A stretch of DNA of 64,000 nucleotides from an uncultured Verrucomicrobiales bacterium (GTDB taxonomy: Bacteria; Verrucomicrobiota; Verrucomicrobiia; Verrucomicrobiales; Akkermansiaceae): assembly GCA_937928735.1 (NCBI GenBank), contig CALFVF010000003.1:1-64000 (forward strand), in the 5' to 3' direction. Position numbers and translations under genes: made by a program. Under the pieces are notes generated by a model, which was not told the origin of the DNA, did not search any database, and was given only the letters and a program-made list of their open reading frames with translations. Of the stretch, positions 19,187-26,568 are shown one piece after another. Every line of letters begins with the position of its first letter. Position 1 is the first letter of the stretch.

Positions 19187-19939
19187 ATGAAAGAAGAGAT
19201 GAAAAATCTAGAAGGTGAATTAATAAAGTTAGAGCCAGAGCCTCTTAGCGAAGCTCTCTACCTGCGCCTGAATCAAGCCATGCAGCGAGCCCATCAAGAG
19301 GCCACTACTTCGCAAGAGCTTAGCTTAGAGGAGCTGGAACAGACACTAGAAAAACTCGCCCCGAGTGGGCTGAGTCATGGCTTTTTGAGTCGCATGGATA
19401 CAGCCATGCAGGAATGGCAAGAAGAGGGCGAGAAAGAAGCAAAAATTGTACCATTTAGTGGGGAGCAAACATCCTCCATTACCGAGCCCGTTGTGACGTG
19501 GCGAAGCCAACCACAGGGGCAGCAGGCTGGAAGATTCTGGAACTACGCCTCAGTGGCTGCGGTCGCTCTATTTGGTGGACTACTAGCACTTACATTGCCG
19601 GAGCAGAGCCAAAATTCCCCGAGTAGTGCGCCCCAATTATCCAGAGTAGATCAATCAGATCGTATCGTCTCATCCACGGCATTAGCCAAAGGCAGAGAAG
19701 AGCGCCAGGTGACAAAGTCTTCACAGCTACACCCAGTTCAACTGACGCGATCCAGTGCGGATCGCAACATCATTGGCATCTCTAGTGAAGGGGTTAGGAA
19801 GAACCACCACGACCAGCCATGTCGCTGCCTAAAGGTAGAATATGTCGACGTGATTGAGATGCGAAATAGTGATGGTAAGCAGATAAAAATTGAAGAACCC
19901 AAAATAGAGTATTTATACATACCTATAGAAGAAAATTAG
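19187..19939 (+). CDS. Putative anti-sigma factor, single-pass membrane protein
   Basis: This 250-aa protein has two copies of a short helical motif in the N-terminal cytosolic part: KLEPEPLSEALYLRLNQAM near 14-32 and KLAPSGLSHGFLSRMDTAM near 56-74. One membrane helix follows (about 118-137, ASVAAVALFGGLLALTL), then about 110 periplasmic residues of no known family. Its place directly after an ECF sigma gene, with a strong Shine-Dalgarno (GAGGAAAGG), supports an anti-sigma role. No zinc-binding HxxxCxxC motif is seen, so it is not a ZAS-type anti-sigma. The role is inferred from context. Confidence 0.6.
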   Translation: MKEEMKNLEGELIKLEPEPLSEALYLRLNQAMQRAHQEATTSQELSLEELEQTLEKLAPSGLSHGFLSRMDTAMQEWQEEGEKEAKIVPFSGEQTSSITEPVVTWRSQPQGQQAGRFWNYASVAAVALFGGLLALTLPEQSQNSPSSAPQLSRVDQSDRIVSSTALAKGREERQVTKSSQLHPVQLTRSSADRNIIGISSEGVRKNHHDQPCRCLKVEYVDVIEMRNSDGKQIKIEEPKIEYLYIPIEEN

Positions 19940-19966
19940 AAAAATAATAGTGATGAGAACGCTCTA

Positions 19967-21019
19967 ATGTTGAAAGAAAAATTTAGAGTAAACTTAAAAA
20001 TCGCTATGAAAACATCACTAAAATTACCCCAGAGTTTTGTGGTCGTTACACGTCCAGTTGTTGCCACAGCTCTCAGTGCAGGATTCGCTATATTGCCTAA
20101 CATATCTAAAGGGATAGAGCGTCCAGTGCCAGTGAATGAGAAAGAGAACCAGAAACTAAATTCTGAGGAGCACGCCACACAGAAAAGTGAAGCCCTCCCG
20201 TGGTTAGGTGTCTCAGGTGACCCGCTCCCCGAAGTTTTGCAATCACACCTAGGGATTACAAAAGGATTGCTGATTCATTTCGTTAGTCCAGAAAGCCCCG
20301 CTGAAGAAATTGGACTAAAATCACATGATGTTCTAACAAAGATAAATGATCGCGCTATAGGTAGCCAACTCACCATGAAGGAGGCGATATTAGACACTCA
20401 AGTTGGTGATAGAGTGAATCTTGAATACATGCGAGCAGGTGAGAAAAAGCAAGTGGAAGTCACCCTCAGTGCTCGCCCTGCTCATATAGCAGAGTCTAAG
20501 CCTCTAGCAGAAAGGCAGTGGATAGAGCCTCGCGACGGGGCTCAAAATCGAAATCATGATAGAGGGAATTCACTATTTCCCAGAGGTCGAGGCTCCCTAA
20601 GTGGCATGCTGGGTCAAATTGATGCCAAGCATCAGCAAATGATCGAGGACTTGCTCAATGACAAGCAGCGAGGGTTTGATCTCCACCAGCAATTAGATCA
20701 GCAATTTGAGCAAATGCGCCAGCAGATGGGTCACTCAGGCATACAACTTAATTTTAATAACCTGATGGGAGATGTTCAGTCTAGCCAGACCAGTGTGATG
20801 ACAATGTCAGACGAGCAAGGCTCCGTGACAATGCAGCGCAATGACGAAGGGACACAGGTGACCGTAAAGGATCACAAAGGTGTGGTTTTGTTTGAAGGCC
20901 CTTATCATACGAAAGAAGATAAAGCTGCAGTCGACCCCGAAATACGGAAACGTATCGAATCCCAGAACTTCTCAATAGGAAGTGATATACAGGGGCTGGG
21001 TGGTCTATTTGGTCGCTAA
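19967..21019 (+). CDS. PDZ domain envelope protein
   Basis: This 350-aa protein has an N-terminal hydrophobic segment (residues 20-45, FVVVTRPVVATALSAGFAILP) acting as signal or anchor. A PDZ domain follows (about 74-165): LPWLGVSGDPLPEVL, GLLIHFVSPESPAEEIGLKSHDVLTKINDR. The rest is Gln/Asp-rich (QQLDQQFEQMRQQMGHSG) and of no known family. No protease domain is present. It is third in the sigma / anti-sigma / PDZ cluster with a 27-base gap. A later ATG at 20006 is another possible start. It may sense or bind misfolded peptides (inference). Confidence 0.75.
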   Translation: MLKEKFRVNLKIAMKTSLKLPQSFVVVTRPVVATALSAGFAILPNISKGIERPVPVNEKENQKLNSEEHATQKSEALPWLGVSGDPLPEVLQSHLGITKGLLIHFVSPESPAEEIGLKSHDVLTKINDRAIGSQLTMKEAILDTQVGDRVNLEYMRAGEKKQVEVTLSARPAHIAESKPLAERQWIEPRDGAQNRNHDRGNSLFPRGRGSLSGMLGQIDAKHQQMIEDLLNDKQRGFDLHQQLDQQFEQMRQQMGHSGIQLNFNNLMGDVQSSQTSVMTMSDEQGSVTMQRNDEGTQVTVKDHKGVVLFEGPYHTKEDKAAVDPEIRKRIESQNFSIGSDIQGLGGLFGR

Positions 21020-21057
21020 GTCACAACCATAGTAAAAAGTTTATAAAAACTTGGTCT

Positions 21058-21090
21058 ATAGCTTGGGTGGATCTTATTCACCCAAGCTAT
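21058..21090. terminator. Hairpin between convergent PDZ and ferritin genes
   Basis: A perfect 12-bp stem (ATAGCTTGGGTG at 21058-21069, CACCCAAGCTAT at 21079-21090) with a 9-base loop lies between the two convergent stops. T-runs are weak on both sides, so efficiency is uncertain, but its position fits a shared terminator. Confidence 0.65.
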
Positions 21091-21112
21091 GAAATAGAAA
21101 TTTTCTCTGATG

Positions 21113-21658
21113 CTACTCCGCGCCAGAGTCTGAAGGGCGCTTACCTAACTTGTCGTTTAGGAAGAGCAGGCCAGTGACATCATCCCCGATTCTTTCGAGT
21201 AAAGCGATGACATCTTCGACACTCTTTTCCTCCTCGACCTGTTCGTCCAAGAACCATTGAAGGTGGCTCTTAGTGGCATGGTCGTTTAGTTTAAGAGCGA
21301 GTTCATAGAGGCGGTTAATAGAAGCTGTGTTTTCTTGTTCTTGAGCTAGAGAAACTTGAAACGCCTCAATTGGAGCATTAAACTCAGAGCGAGGCACAGG
21401 AATTTGGCTTAGTTTCACTCTACCACCTCTGTCTTGGAGGTAGCCGACGAGCTTCAAGGCGTGCTGGCGCTCTTCATCATGCTGAAGAAGCATCCACTGA
21501 GCGAAACCATTGAGATTTTCGGAATCAAAGTGGTTCGACATAGCGAGATAGTTGTGGGAAGCGGCGAGTTCTTGGTTAATTTGGGAATTAATAGCGTCTT
21601 CGAGTTCTGGATGGATCATAATATTTAAGTTATCGTTACTCGCATTGTTCGCGCACAT
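21113..21658 (-). CDS. ftnA: Non-haem ferritin
   Basis: This 181-aa protein has the ferritin four-helix bundle: LEDAINSQINQELAASHNYLAMSNHF carries the first iron ligand (E in NQE) and Tyr, and QHDEERQHALKLVGYLQDRGGRV carries the E-x2-H ligands. The FLDEQVEEEKSVEDVI segment carries the later ferroxidase residues. It stores iron as a 24-mer shell in the cytosol. ATG 21658 adds 13 residues before the usual start (MIHPELEDAIN, ATG 21619). A Fur-box-like sequence lies 87 bases upstream of 21658, so iron control is likely. Confidence 0.92.
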   Translation of the reverse strand: MCANNASNDNLNIMIHPELEDAINSQINQELAASHNYLAMSNHFDSENLNGFAQWMLLQHDEERQHALKLVGYLQDRGGRVKLSQIPVPRSEFNAPIEAFQVSLAQEQENTASINRLYELALKLNDHATKSHLQWFLDEQVEEEKSVEDVIALLERIGDDVTGLLFLNDKLGKRPSDSGAE

Positions 21659-21744
21659 AGAGGCCTAGGTCAACGACTATTTGTGTGAGAATCTGTCTCA
21701 ATAGTGATCCAAGTTGCTTTATTTTACAAGTGTTCCCAGTTTTC

Positions 21745-21763
21745 GTTATTGAGAATCATTATC
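21745..21763. promoter_or_regulatory. Fur-box-like operator upstream of ferritin
   Basis: GTTATTGAGAATCATTATC matches the classical 19-bp Fur box (GATAATGATAATCATTATC) at 16 of 19 positions, and fits the 7-1-7 form as TGAGAAT-C-ATTATCT. It lies 87-105 bases upstream of the ferritin ATG. It could instead, or also, control a plus-strand transcript toward the tRNA genes. No Fur gene is in the window. Confidence 0.65.
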
Positions 21764-22144
21764 TAGAAGTGGTGTTCCTTAGTGAGCAGAGACTTTGAGT
21801 TCTTTCACTGTAAAAGAGGGAAGAGTCGAAGCTTTAAAATGAAGCAATGAAGAAGAACGGCGAATTTCTAGAAAAGAGTTCTGAGTGATTGAGGACGCTT
21901 CTAGTGACCTCATTCCTAACCATGCCATTGGATTTTCCATTTCTGCGTTACCCATGATTCCTATGAATGGATGCAGAAGAGGTTGTGTTTACCTTGATCG
22001 GAAATAGTCTGAAGGCATTTCTTCATCGAAAGCAGGGGAACTGAGGAGCTCTTGCTGTGAATTTTTGTAAGAATGGGAGAAAAAAACAAAAACATCTTGC
22101 ATCCCTGCGAACTTTAGCTAAAACACCGCCCACCGATTGGCAAA
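21764..22144. other. Intergenic region between Fur-box site and tRNA-Gly
   Basis: These 381 bases contain no convincing coding frame. The promoter of the tRNA-Gly gene must lie toward the right end. Nothing else is recognised, but a plus-strand small RNA starting at the Fur-box-like site cannot be excluded. Confidence 0.4.
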
Positions 22145-22219
22145 GCGGGTGTAGCTCAGTGGTAGAGCGCGACCTTGCCAAGGTCGATGTCGAGAGTTCG
22201 AATCTCTTCACCCGCTCCA
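22145..22219 (+). tRNA. tRNA-Gly (GCC), copy 1
   Basis: This 75-nt cloverleaf has acceptor GCGGGTG/CACCCGC, a D-arm with GTAGCTCAGTGGTAGAGC, an anticodon stem CGACC/GGTCG with loop TTGCCAA (anticodon GCC at 22177-22179), a T-arm with GTTCGAATC and an encoded 3' CCA (22217-22219). Confidence 0.97.
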
Positions 22220-22360
22220 GCCAATCTCGTTTTATTCAGAATCAGAAGTTTTAAGATCTTATTTTTGTATAAGATCAAAAATTTTCTCTTCTGCTAGAAA
22301 ACAAATTTGCCAGATAGCTAGATCTGCGAGTATTTGCACATATGGTCTATCTTAGGTAAA

Positions 22361-22435
22361 GCGGGTGTAGCTCAGTGGTAGAGCGCGACCTTGCCAAGGT
22401 CGATGTCGAGAGTTCGAATCTCTTCACCCGCTCCA
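22361..22435 (+). tRNA. tRNA-Gly (GCC), copy 2
   Basis: This copy is identical to the copy at 22145 over all 75 nt including the encoded CCA. The 141-base spacer between the copies is unrelated to either flank, so this is a tandem gene pair and probably one transcript. Confidence 0.97.
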
Positions 22436-22441
22436 TTTTAG

Positions 22442-22535
22442 GGGTCTCCACCAAAGATTGGGGAATGAGGTATGTTGTTTCTTTTCTAATGAGTAGTTAT
22501 CCGCATTGAGTGATGACTTGGGTCTCCACCAAAGA
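22442..22535 (+). repeat. 16-bp direct repeat pair downstream of tRNA-Gly
   Basis: GGGTCTCCACCAAAGA occurs at 22442-22457 and again at 22520-22535. A looser relative (CACCACAGATTGGTGGG) follows at 22544-22560 and forms a small hairpin. The meaning is unknown; such duplications after a tRNA 3' end can mark past insertion events, but no mobile gene is present. Confidence 0.55.
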
Positions 22536-22597
22536 GTGTTTTTCACCACAGATTGGTGGGTCTTTACTGAAGTTTGCCATCGCGAATAGAGGATGGC

Positions 22598-23536
22598 TTA
22601 TGTGATCCAGTGCTCGTCACAGAGTTTCACAATAGATGAGAAGTCTGGCGTGCCGTAAGCGGCATGGGCGGCTGTGGAGAGGGTGTCTGCTAGGGTTGCA
22701 TTCTGTGCTTTTACTGTGATGCTGAGCTTTTCTCTCAGTCCGTCAGCAAAGCTGTGACTGAGTACGTGACTGCGATGGATGCCTTCTTTCTGAATGGACT
22801 GATAGAGATCACCCGAGGTGGAAAAGGCACCATGAGTCACAGCAATCGGCTCACCATAAGGTTTCCCATTTTGATCGAGTAGAACAAGAGAGCGATCTCT
22901 ATTTCCGAAAGCAAAAATCTCACCCCCTAAGTCGATGAGTGCCTCGGAAAGCTGGTGTTGTTTTAGTAAGGTGGCGACTTGGTCGACCGCATAGCCTTTG
23001 GCAATTCCTCCGTAATCTAGCAGAAGGGAATCAGCGTGGGGGTGGAAGGAGATGGCCTTGCCTGCTGCGAGGTGGTGGAATTGTAGTTGGTCTGAGCCAA
23101 CACGTTTTTTGAGCAGTTTGACTCTTTGTGGGGCGGGGACTTGGCCAGCGGCATGACAATATCGCCAGTAATTTGTGAGTGAGCCAAAGGTGATGTCAAA
23201 GTGCCCATGCGTGAGGCGAGTGTATTTGGCAGCGAGTTTGCTGAGCTCATAGAGCTCGTCACTGACAGGTATGGGATTGCTGGGCTGGGCGTTGGCTTTT
23301 CGGCAGAGACTGAGTGCTTCACTGTCTGGGCGGTGCACCGAGAAGGTGAGTTCGAGGTGTTTGAGGAGGGTTTTGACTTTTTGTTCTAAAAGGGCGGGCG
23401 GCTTTTCGTGGAAGAAGCACCTGAAGTGGCTACCCATACAGGGCCATTTCCAGACTGTTTCACGCGTGTTGTTAGAGACTGCGCTAACAAGTGGAGTGCC
23501 CAGACAGAGAGAGAGAAATGAGCGCCGCTTCATCAT
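22598..23536 (-). CDS. apbE: FAD:protein FMN transferase (ApbE family)
   Basis: This 312-aa protein begins with a short twin-arginine-like export signal (MMKRRSFLSLCLGTPLVSAVS). ApbE motifs follow: GSHFRCFF, TFSVHRPDSEA, HGHFDITFGSL, the conserved LLDYGGIAKGYAVDQVA, LIDLGGEIFAFG and AVTHGAFSTSGDLYQ. ApbE transfers FMN from FAD onto a Thr/Ser of a target protein outside the cytoplasm. It is the last gene of a three-gene operon, 2 bases after the SUMF1-like gene. No NqrC/RnfG-type target is in the window, so its substrate is unknown. Confidence 0.88.
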   Translation of the reverse strand: MMKRRSFLSLCLGTPLVSAVSNNTRETVWKWPCMGSHFRCFFHEKPPALLEQKVKTLLKHLELTFSVHRPDSEALSLCRKANAQPSNPIPVSDELYELSKLAAKYTRLTHGHFDITFGSLTNYWRYCHAAGQVPAPQRVKLLKKRVGSDQLQFHHLAAGKAISFHPHADSLLLDYGGIAKGYAVDQVATLLKQHQLSEALIDLGGEIFAFGNRDRSLVLLDQNGKPYGEPIAVTHGAFSTSGDLYQSIQKEGIHRSHVLSHSFADGLREKLSITVKAQNATLADTLSTAAHAAYGTPDFSSIVKLCDEHWIT

Positions 23537-23538
23537 TT

Positions 23539-24957
23539 CTAATCGTAGGCGACTCCAGAATTCCAGTATCGATACATGTCCTCGGCACTCGGCACTTCAG
23601 TGGGACGCACAGGGCGAAAGCCGATCCACATGATACTGGTATGATACCAAATGCTCTTGGGAGACTGCGGATCAGAGATCTTCCACTGTGGAGAGGAAGG
23701 CGTGCGGCCACTATAGGTGAGTTCAGAAAGATCGGCATTCCAGTGTCCACCCTTACACACGTGAGGGTAGGGGCCAGTCGCTCTGATCCATGGATTAGAG
23801 ACTTCATCCATACCACCGAGGGCATGTTTACGATGTCTAACAAATCCGTCGAGTGTCCACTCCATGACATTGCCTAACATGTCGTAGAGTCCCCAGGCAT
23901 TGGGCTGTTTTTTTCCCAGGCGCTGGTAGGAGCCATTACTATTGTCATTATACCACGCTGATGCTTCGACATTCTCGGGAGCGGAAGTGGTCATGCCTGC
24001 ACGAGCGGCGTATTCCCACTCAGCTTCTGTCGGGAGTCGGTAGAAATGGCCTGTCTGCCAGCTCAGCCACTGGCAGTATTTATTGGCAGCGTGCTGAGTC
24101 ATGGCGATGGCTGGGTGACGCCTCACTCCCATGCCAAAACTCATGGCGTGATAGGGCTCAGAAGGCTGGGCTAAGATGATATCTCCTTTCTCAACTTCTG
24201 AGTCGTCCTGTGGGTAGCCGTCTTTATTGCGGACAATCTTTGGCTCCATGAAGGGCTGATAGAGATCCCATGAGATTTCTTTCTCAGCCATCCAGAAGCT
24301 ATTGAGATGAGCGGTGAAGACATCGTCAGGCTCTGTGCCTTTGAGCTGCACACTGCCTTTAGGGATCGGAATCATCTTGAGAGTCGCTCGGACATTCTCG
24401 ATTCGATCGGTATAGCTCTCAGAATGTTTACTCTCCGAGTCTTGAATGTTACTGGCTTGGCTGAGAATTTTTTCTCGGATCTTCAGGACGAGTTCCATCT
24501 CAGCGGGGTCAATGCTGTCGCCACTGGGAGTGCTTTTGTGGGCATGGATAGTTTCTCCTTCTGGCCAGACTGCTCCTTGTGCGATCCATTGTTTGATCGT
24601 CTCAATCTCAGCTTTTGGGACTCGCTTGAAGCGCCCTGCGGGTGGCATCGCGAGTCGCTCTGACTCAGGTAGAGTGAGAGCTGTGTAGAGAAGACTTTGA
24701 GCAGGATGCTTCGGTGTGAGGGATGACCCGCTGTTTCCTCCTTTAAGAATGTCTGCGTAAGTCTCTAGCGAAAGGTTGCCACCATTGAGCTGCTTTGAGT
24801 CAGTGTTATGACAGCTGAGGCAGCGCTCAGAGAGGATCTCTTTGACTTGCGAGAATAAATCCGGAGCAAGTTCTGGAGTAATTTCTGGGGCACTAGCGGC
24901 GACTCCTTGAGCAAGGAGGGAGCACACCACGGTGTAAACAAGAGAAAGAGTTTTCAA
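23539..24957 (-). CDS. Planctomycete-type cytochrome c / SUMF1-like fusion protein
   Basis: This 472-aa exported protein uses a TTG start (no other start lies near the signal peptide). A cytochrome domain (about 30-135) carries CLSCH (C46, C49, H50), NGGNLSLETYADILKGG and MPPAGRF. A linker leads to a SUMF1/formylglycine-generating-enzyme-like fold (about 195-465): AEKEISWDLYQPFM, YRLPTEAEWEYAARAG, NAWGLYDMLGNVMEW, CKGGHWN and GFRPVR. The two catalytic cysteines of true FGE near the last GG-x-W block are absent (HWNADLSEL instead), so it probably does not make formylglycine. It lies between ApbE and a Gfo/Idh/MocA gene with gaps of 2 and 6 bases. Confidence 0.85.
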   Translation of the reverse strand: MKTLSLVYTVVCSLLAQGVAASAPEITPELAPDLFSQVKEILSERCLSCHNTDSKQLNGGNLSLETYADILKGGNSGSSLTPKHPAQSLLYTALTLPESERLAMPPAGRFKRVPKAEIETIKQWIAQGAVWPEGETIHAHKSTPSGDSIDPAEMELVLKIREKILSQASNIQDSESKHSESYTDRIENVRATLKMIPIPKGSVQLKGTEPDDVFTAHLNSFWMAEKEISWDLYQPFMEPKIVRNKDGYPQDDSEVEKGDIILAQPSEPYHAMSFGMGVRRHPAIAMTQHAANKYCQWLSWQTGHFYRLPTEAEWEYAARAGMTTSAPENVEASAWYNDNSNGSYQRLGKKQPNAWGLYDMLGNVMEWTLDGFVRHRKHALGGMDEVSNPWIRATGPYPHVCKGGHWNADLSELTYSGRTPSSPQWKISDPQSPKSIWYHTSIMWIGFRPVRPTEVPSAEDMYRYWNSGVAYD

Positions 24958-24963
24958 ATCTCG

Positions 24964-26247
24964 TTAGAATTTATAATTGGCGGGTGTGGCAAATGGTCGC
25001 GCCTTGAAGGGTGTGTCGTAATCCCACTTTTTCTCACTATCAAAGAAGACCTCTTCAGACTCTAGGATATCTTCAGGGTAAATTTCCTGACCAGAGTAGG
25101 AAGCGAGACGACCCATGAGCGCGAGCAGATGGGTATTGTAGGATGACTTCAGGTCAGTGTAGACCTTGCCCTTGCGGATTTCACTCAGGAAGGCCTTGTG
25201 CTCCTCGACGTAGCCGAGTGGTGTGTTATCGATGCTTTCGATGATTTTTCCCTCTTTCTTGATAAGAGAGCGGCCATTACTGAGATGAGTCATCCCTTTG
25301 GTGGTAAATATTTCATCATGAATCGTGGAGTAGCGGTTAAGGTGGCTGCCGTTAAGGCCTGCGCGGCGGCCATCTTCGAATTCGTAGTTGATATGGATAT
25401 GTCGAGTGACATTGCGCAGCGGGTAATCATAAGGGCGCCCACCCACGCCATAGCAGCGGAGAGGCTTGTCATCTCGCATGGCCCAGCTGAGCTTATCGAC
25501 GGTGTGAATGAATTGTTCCAAAATAAAGTCCCCACTGAGATCAGCGAAGCTAAACCACTTCGACCAAGAATTATGGTCGTCAATAGTAGTGTATTTCTCT
25601 GGATCTAGGTTCTTGCGTCTCTCTTTGGCTTGCCAAGTGTAGTAGTATCCATGGGTATTTAGGATATCTCCGAGATCTCCCGAGAGGGCTGTTTCATAGA
25701 GTTTTTTAGCCCCTTCGGTGTGACGCCAGACGAGGCCTGTGAGAAAAGAGAGGCCTTTTTTATTGGCGGCTTCTACAGCGTCTTTGACAATTTGCAGTCC
25801 CGGGCTATCGACACACCAGGGCTTTTCGGCAAACACATGTAAGCCTTTTTCAAAGGATCGCTTCACCTGTGCAGGTCGAAATGCTGGTGAAGTGGCCAGC
25901 AAGATAATATCAATGCCTGAAGAAGCGACTTTTTCAAAACTATCATACCCGTAGTAAACACGATTTGCACAATCAATGCGCTCGCCTCGCTCACTCTTGA
26001 GAAGTTCTAGGGACTCGCTCGCTTTTTTCTGATTCACATCCCCAACTGCCCAGAGAATGGTGTTGGGATCTGCCTCTAAAATATCTCGCACCGCACCACT
26101 GCCGCGTCTCCCAAGTCCCACGATGCCGACCTTTAATTTCTTGGTCTTCAGATCACCTTCTGTCTGGGCAGATAGCTGACTGAGGCAGCTCGTCAAAGCA
26201 GCTGCTCCTGTGGTTGTCAAAAATTGTCTCCGATTAGGCTGTTTCAT
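24964..26247 (-). CDS. Gfo/Idh/MocA family oxidoreductase with TAT signal
   Basis: This 427-aa protein starts at ATG 26247, because MKQPNRRQFLTTTGAAALTS is a typical twin-arginine signal; the frame is open further upstream, but that stretch lacks coding character. The Rossmann segment is VGIVGLGRRGSGAV, followed by the FAEKPWCVDS lysine motif (family EKP, catalytic lysine) and a C-terminal alpha/beta domain. The family oxidises or reduces sugars and related compounds with NAD(P). TAT-exported members are common in the PVC group and keep their cofactor on folding. It is first in the operon with the cytochrome-SUMF1 and ApbE genes. Confidence 0.85.
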   Translation of the reverse strand: MKQPNRRQFLTTTGAAALTSCLSQLSAQTEGDLKTKKLKVGIVGLGRRGSGAVRDILEADPNTILWAVGDVNQKKASESLELLKSERGERIDCANRVYYGYDSFEKVASSGIDIILLATSPAFRPAQVKRSFEKGLHVFAEKPWCVDSPGLQIVKDAVEAANKKGLSFLTGLVWRHTEGAKKLYETALSGDLGDILNTHGYYYTWQAKERRKNLDPEKYTTIDDHNSWSKWFSFADLSGDFILEQFIHTVDKLSWAMRDDKPLRCYGVGGRPYDYPLRNVTRHIHINYEFEDGRRAGLNGSHLNRYSTIHDEIFTTKGMTHLSNGRSLIKKEGKIIESIDNTPLGYVEEHKAFLSEIRKGKVYTDLKSSYNTHLLALMGRLASYSGQEIYPEDILESEEVFFDSEKKWDYDTPFKARPFATPANYKF

Positions 26248-26568
26248 AGATGATCTCGATGTGAATAGATGCGAATGACACGCGAGTGTGATTCTATATG
26301 TTGATTGTAAAAAGAGGGTGAGTGGCCCCAATACTGAACAGAAACTAGATCGACTGTGTATGCAGAACAGTTTCTTATTCAACTACGTGTGCGTTATTTT
26401 TGCCTCAGCCACTGGTGGACTTCAAGCTTCTTTACGTTTGCTCAATCCAACTCATTTCAGAGAAATTCTGAGTGAGTGATGAACCGTGTGAGGAAGAGAA
26501 AATGAAATAGGACTAGTCGTCGAAACTGAGTACTTGGCAGCTTGGGTGATTCCTCCTAGCGTTTTGCT

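Noticed and set aside
22145-22435. Two identical 75-bp units separated by a spacer, considered as a CRISPR-like repeat
   Set aside because: The units fold as tRNA-Gly(GCC) with encoded CCA; only two copies and no cas genes.
26248-26382. N-terminal extension of the Gfo/Idh/MocA protein to 26382
   Set aside because: The extension lacks coding character and would bury the twin-arginine signal at MKQPNRRQFL.
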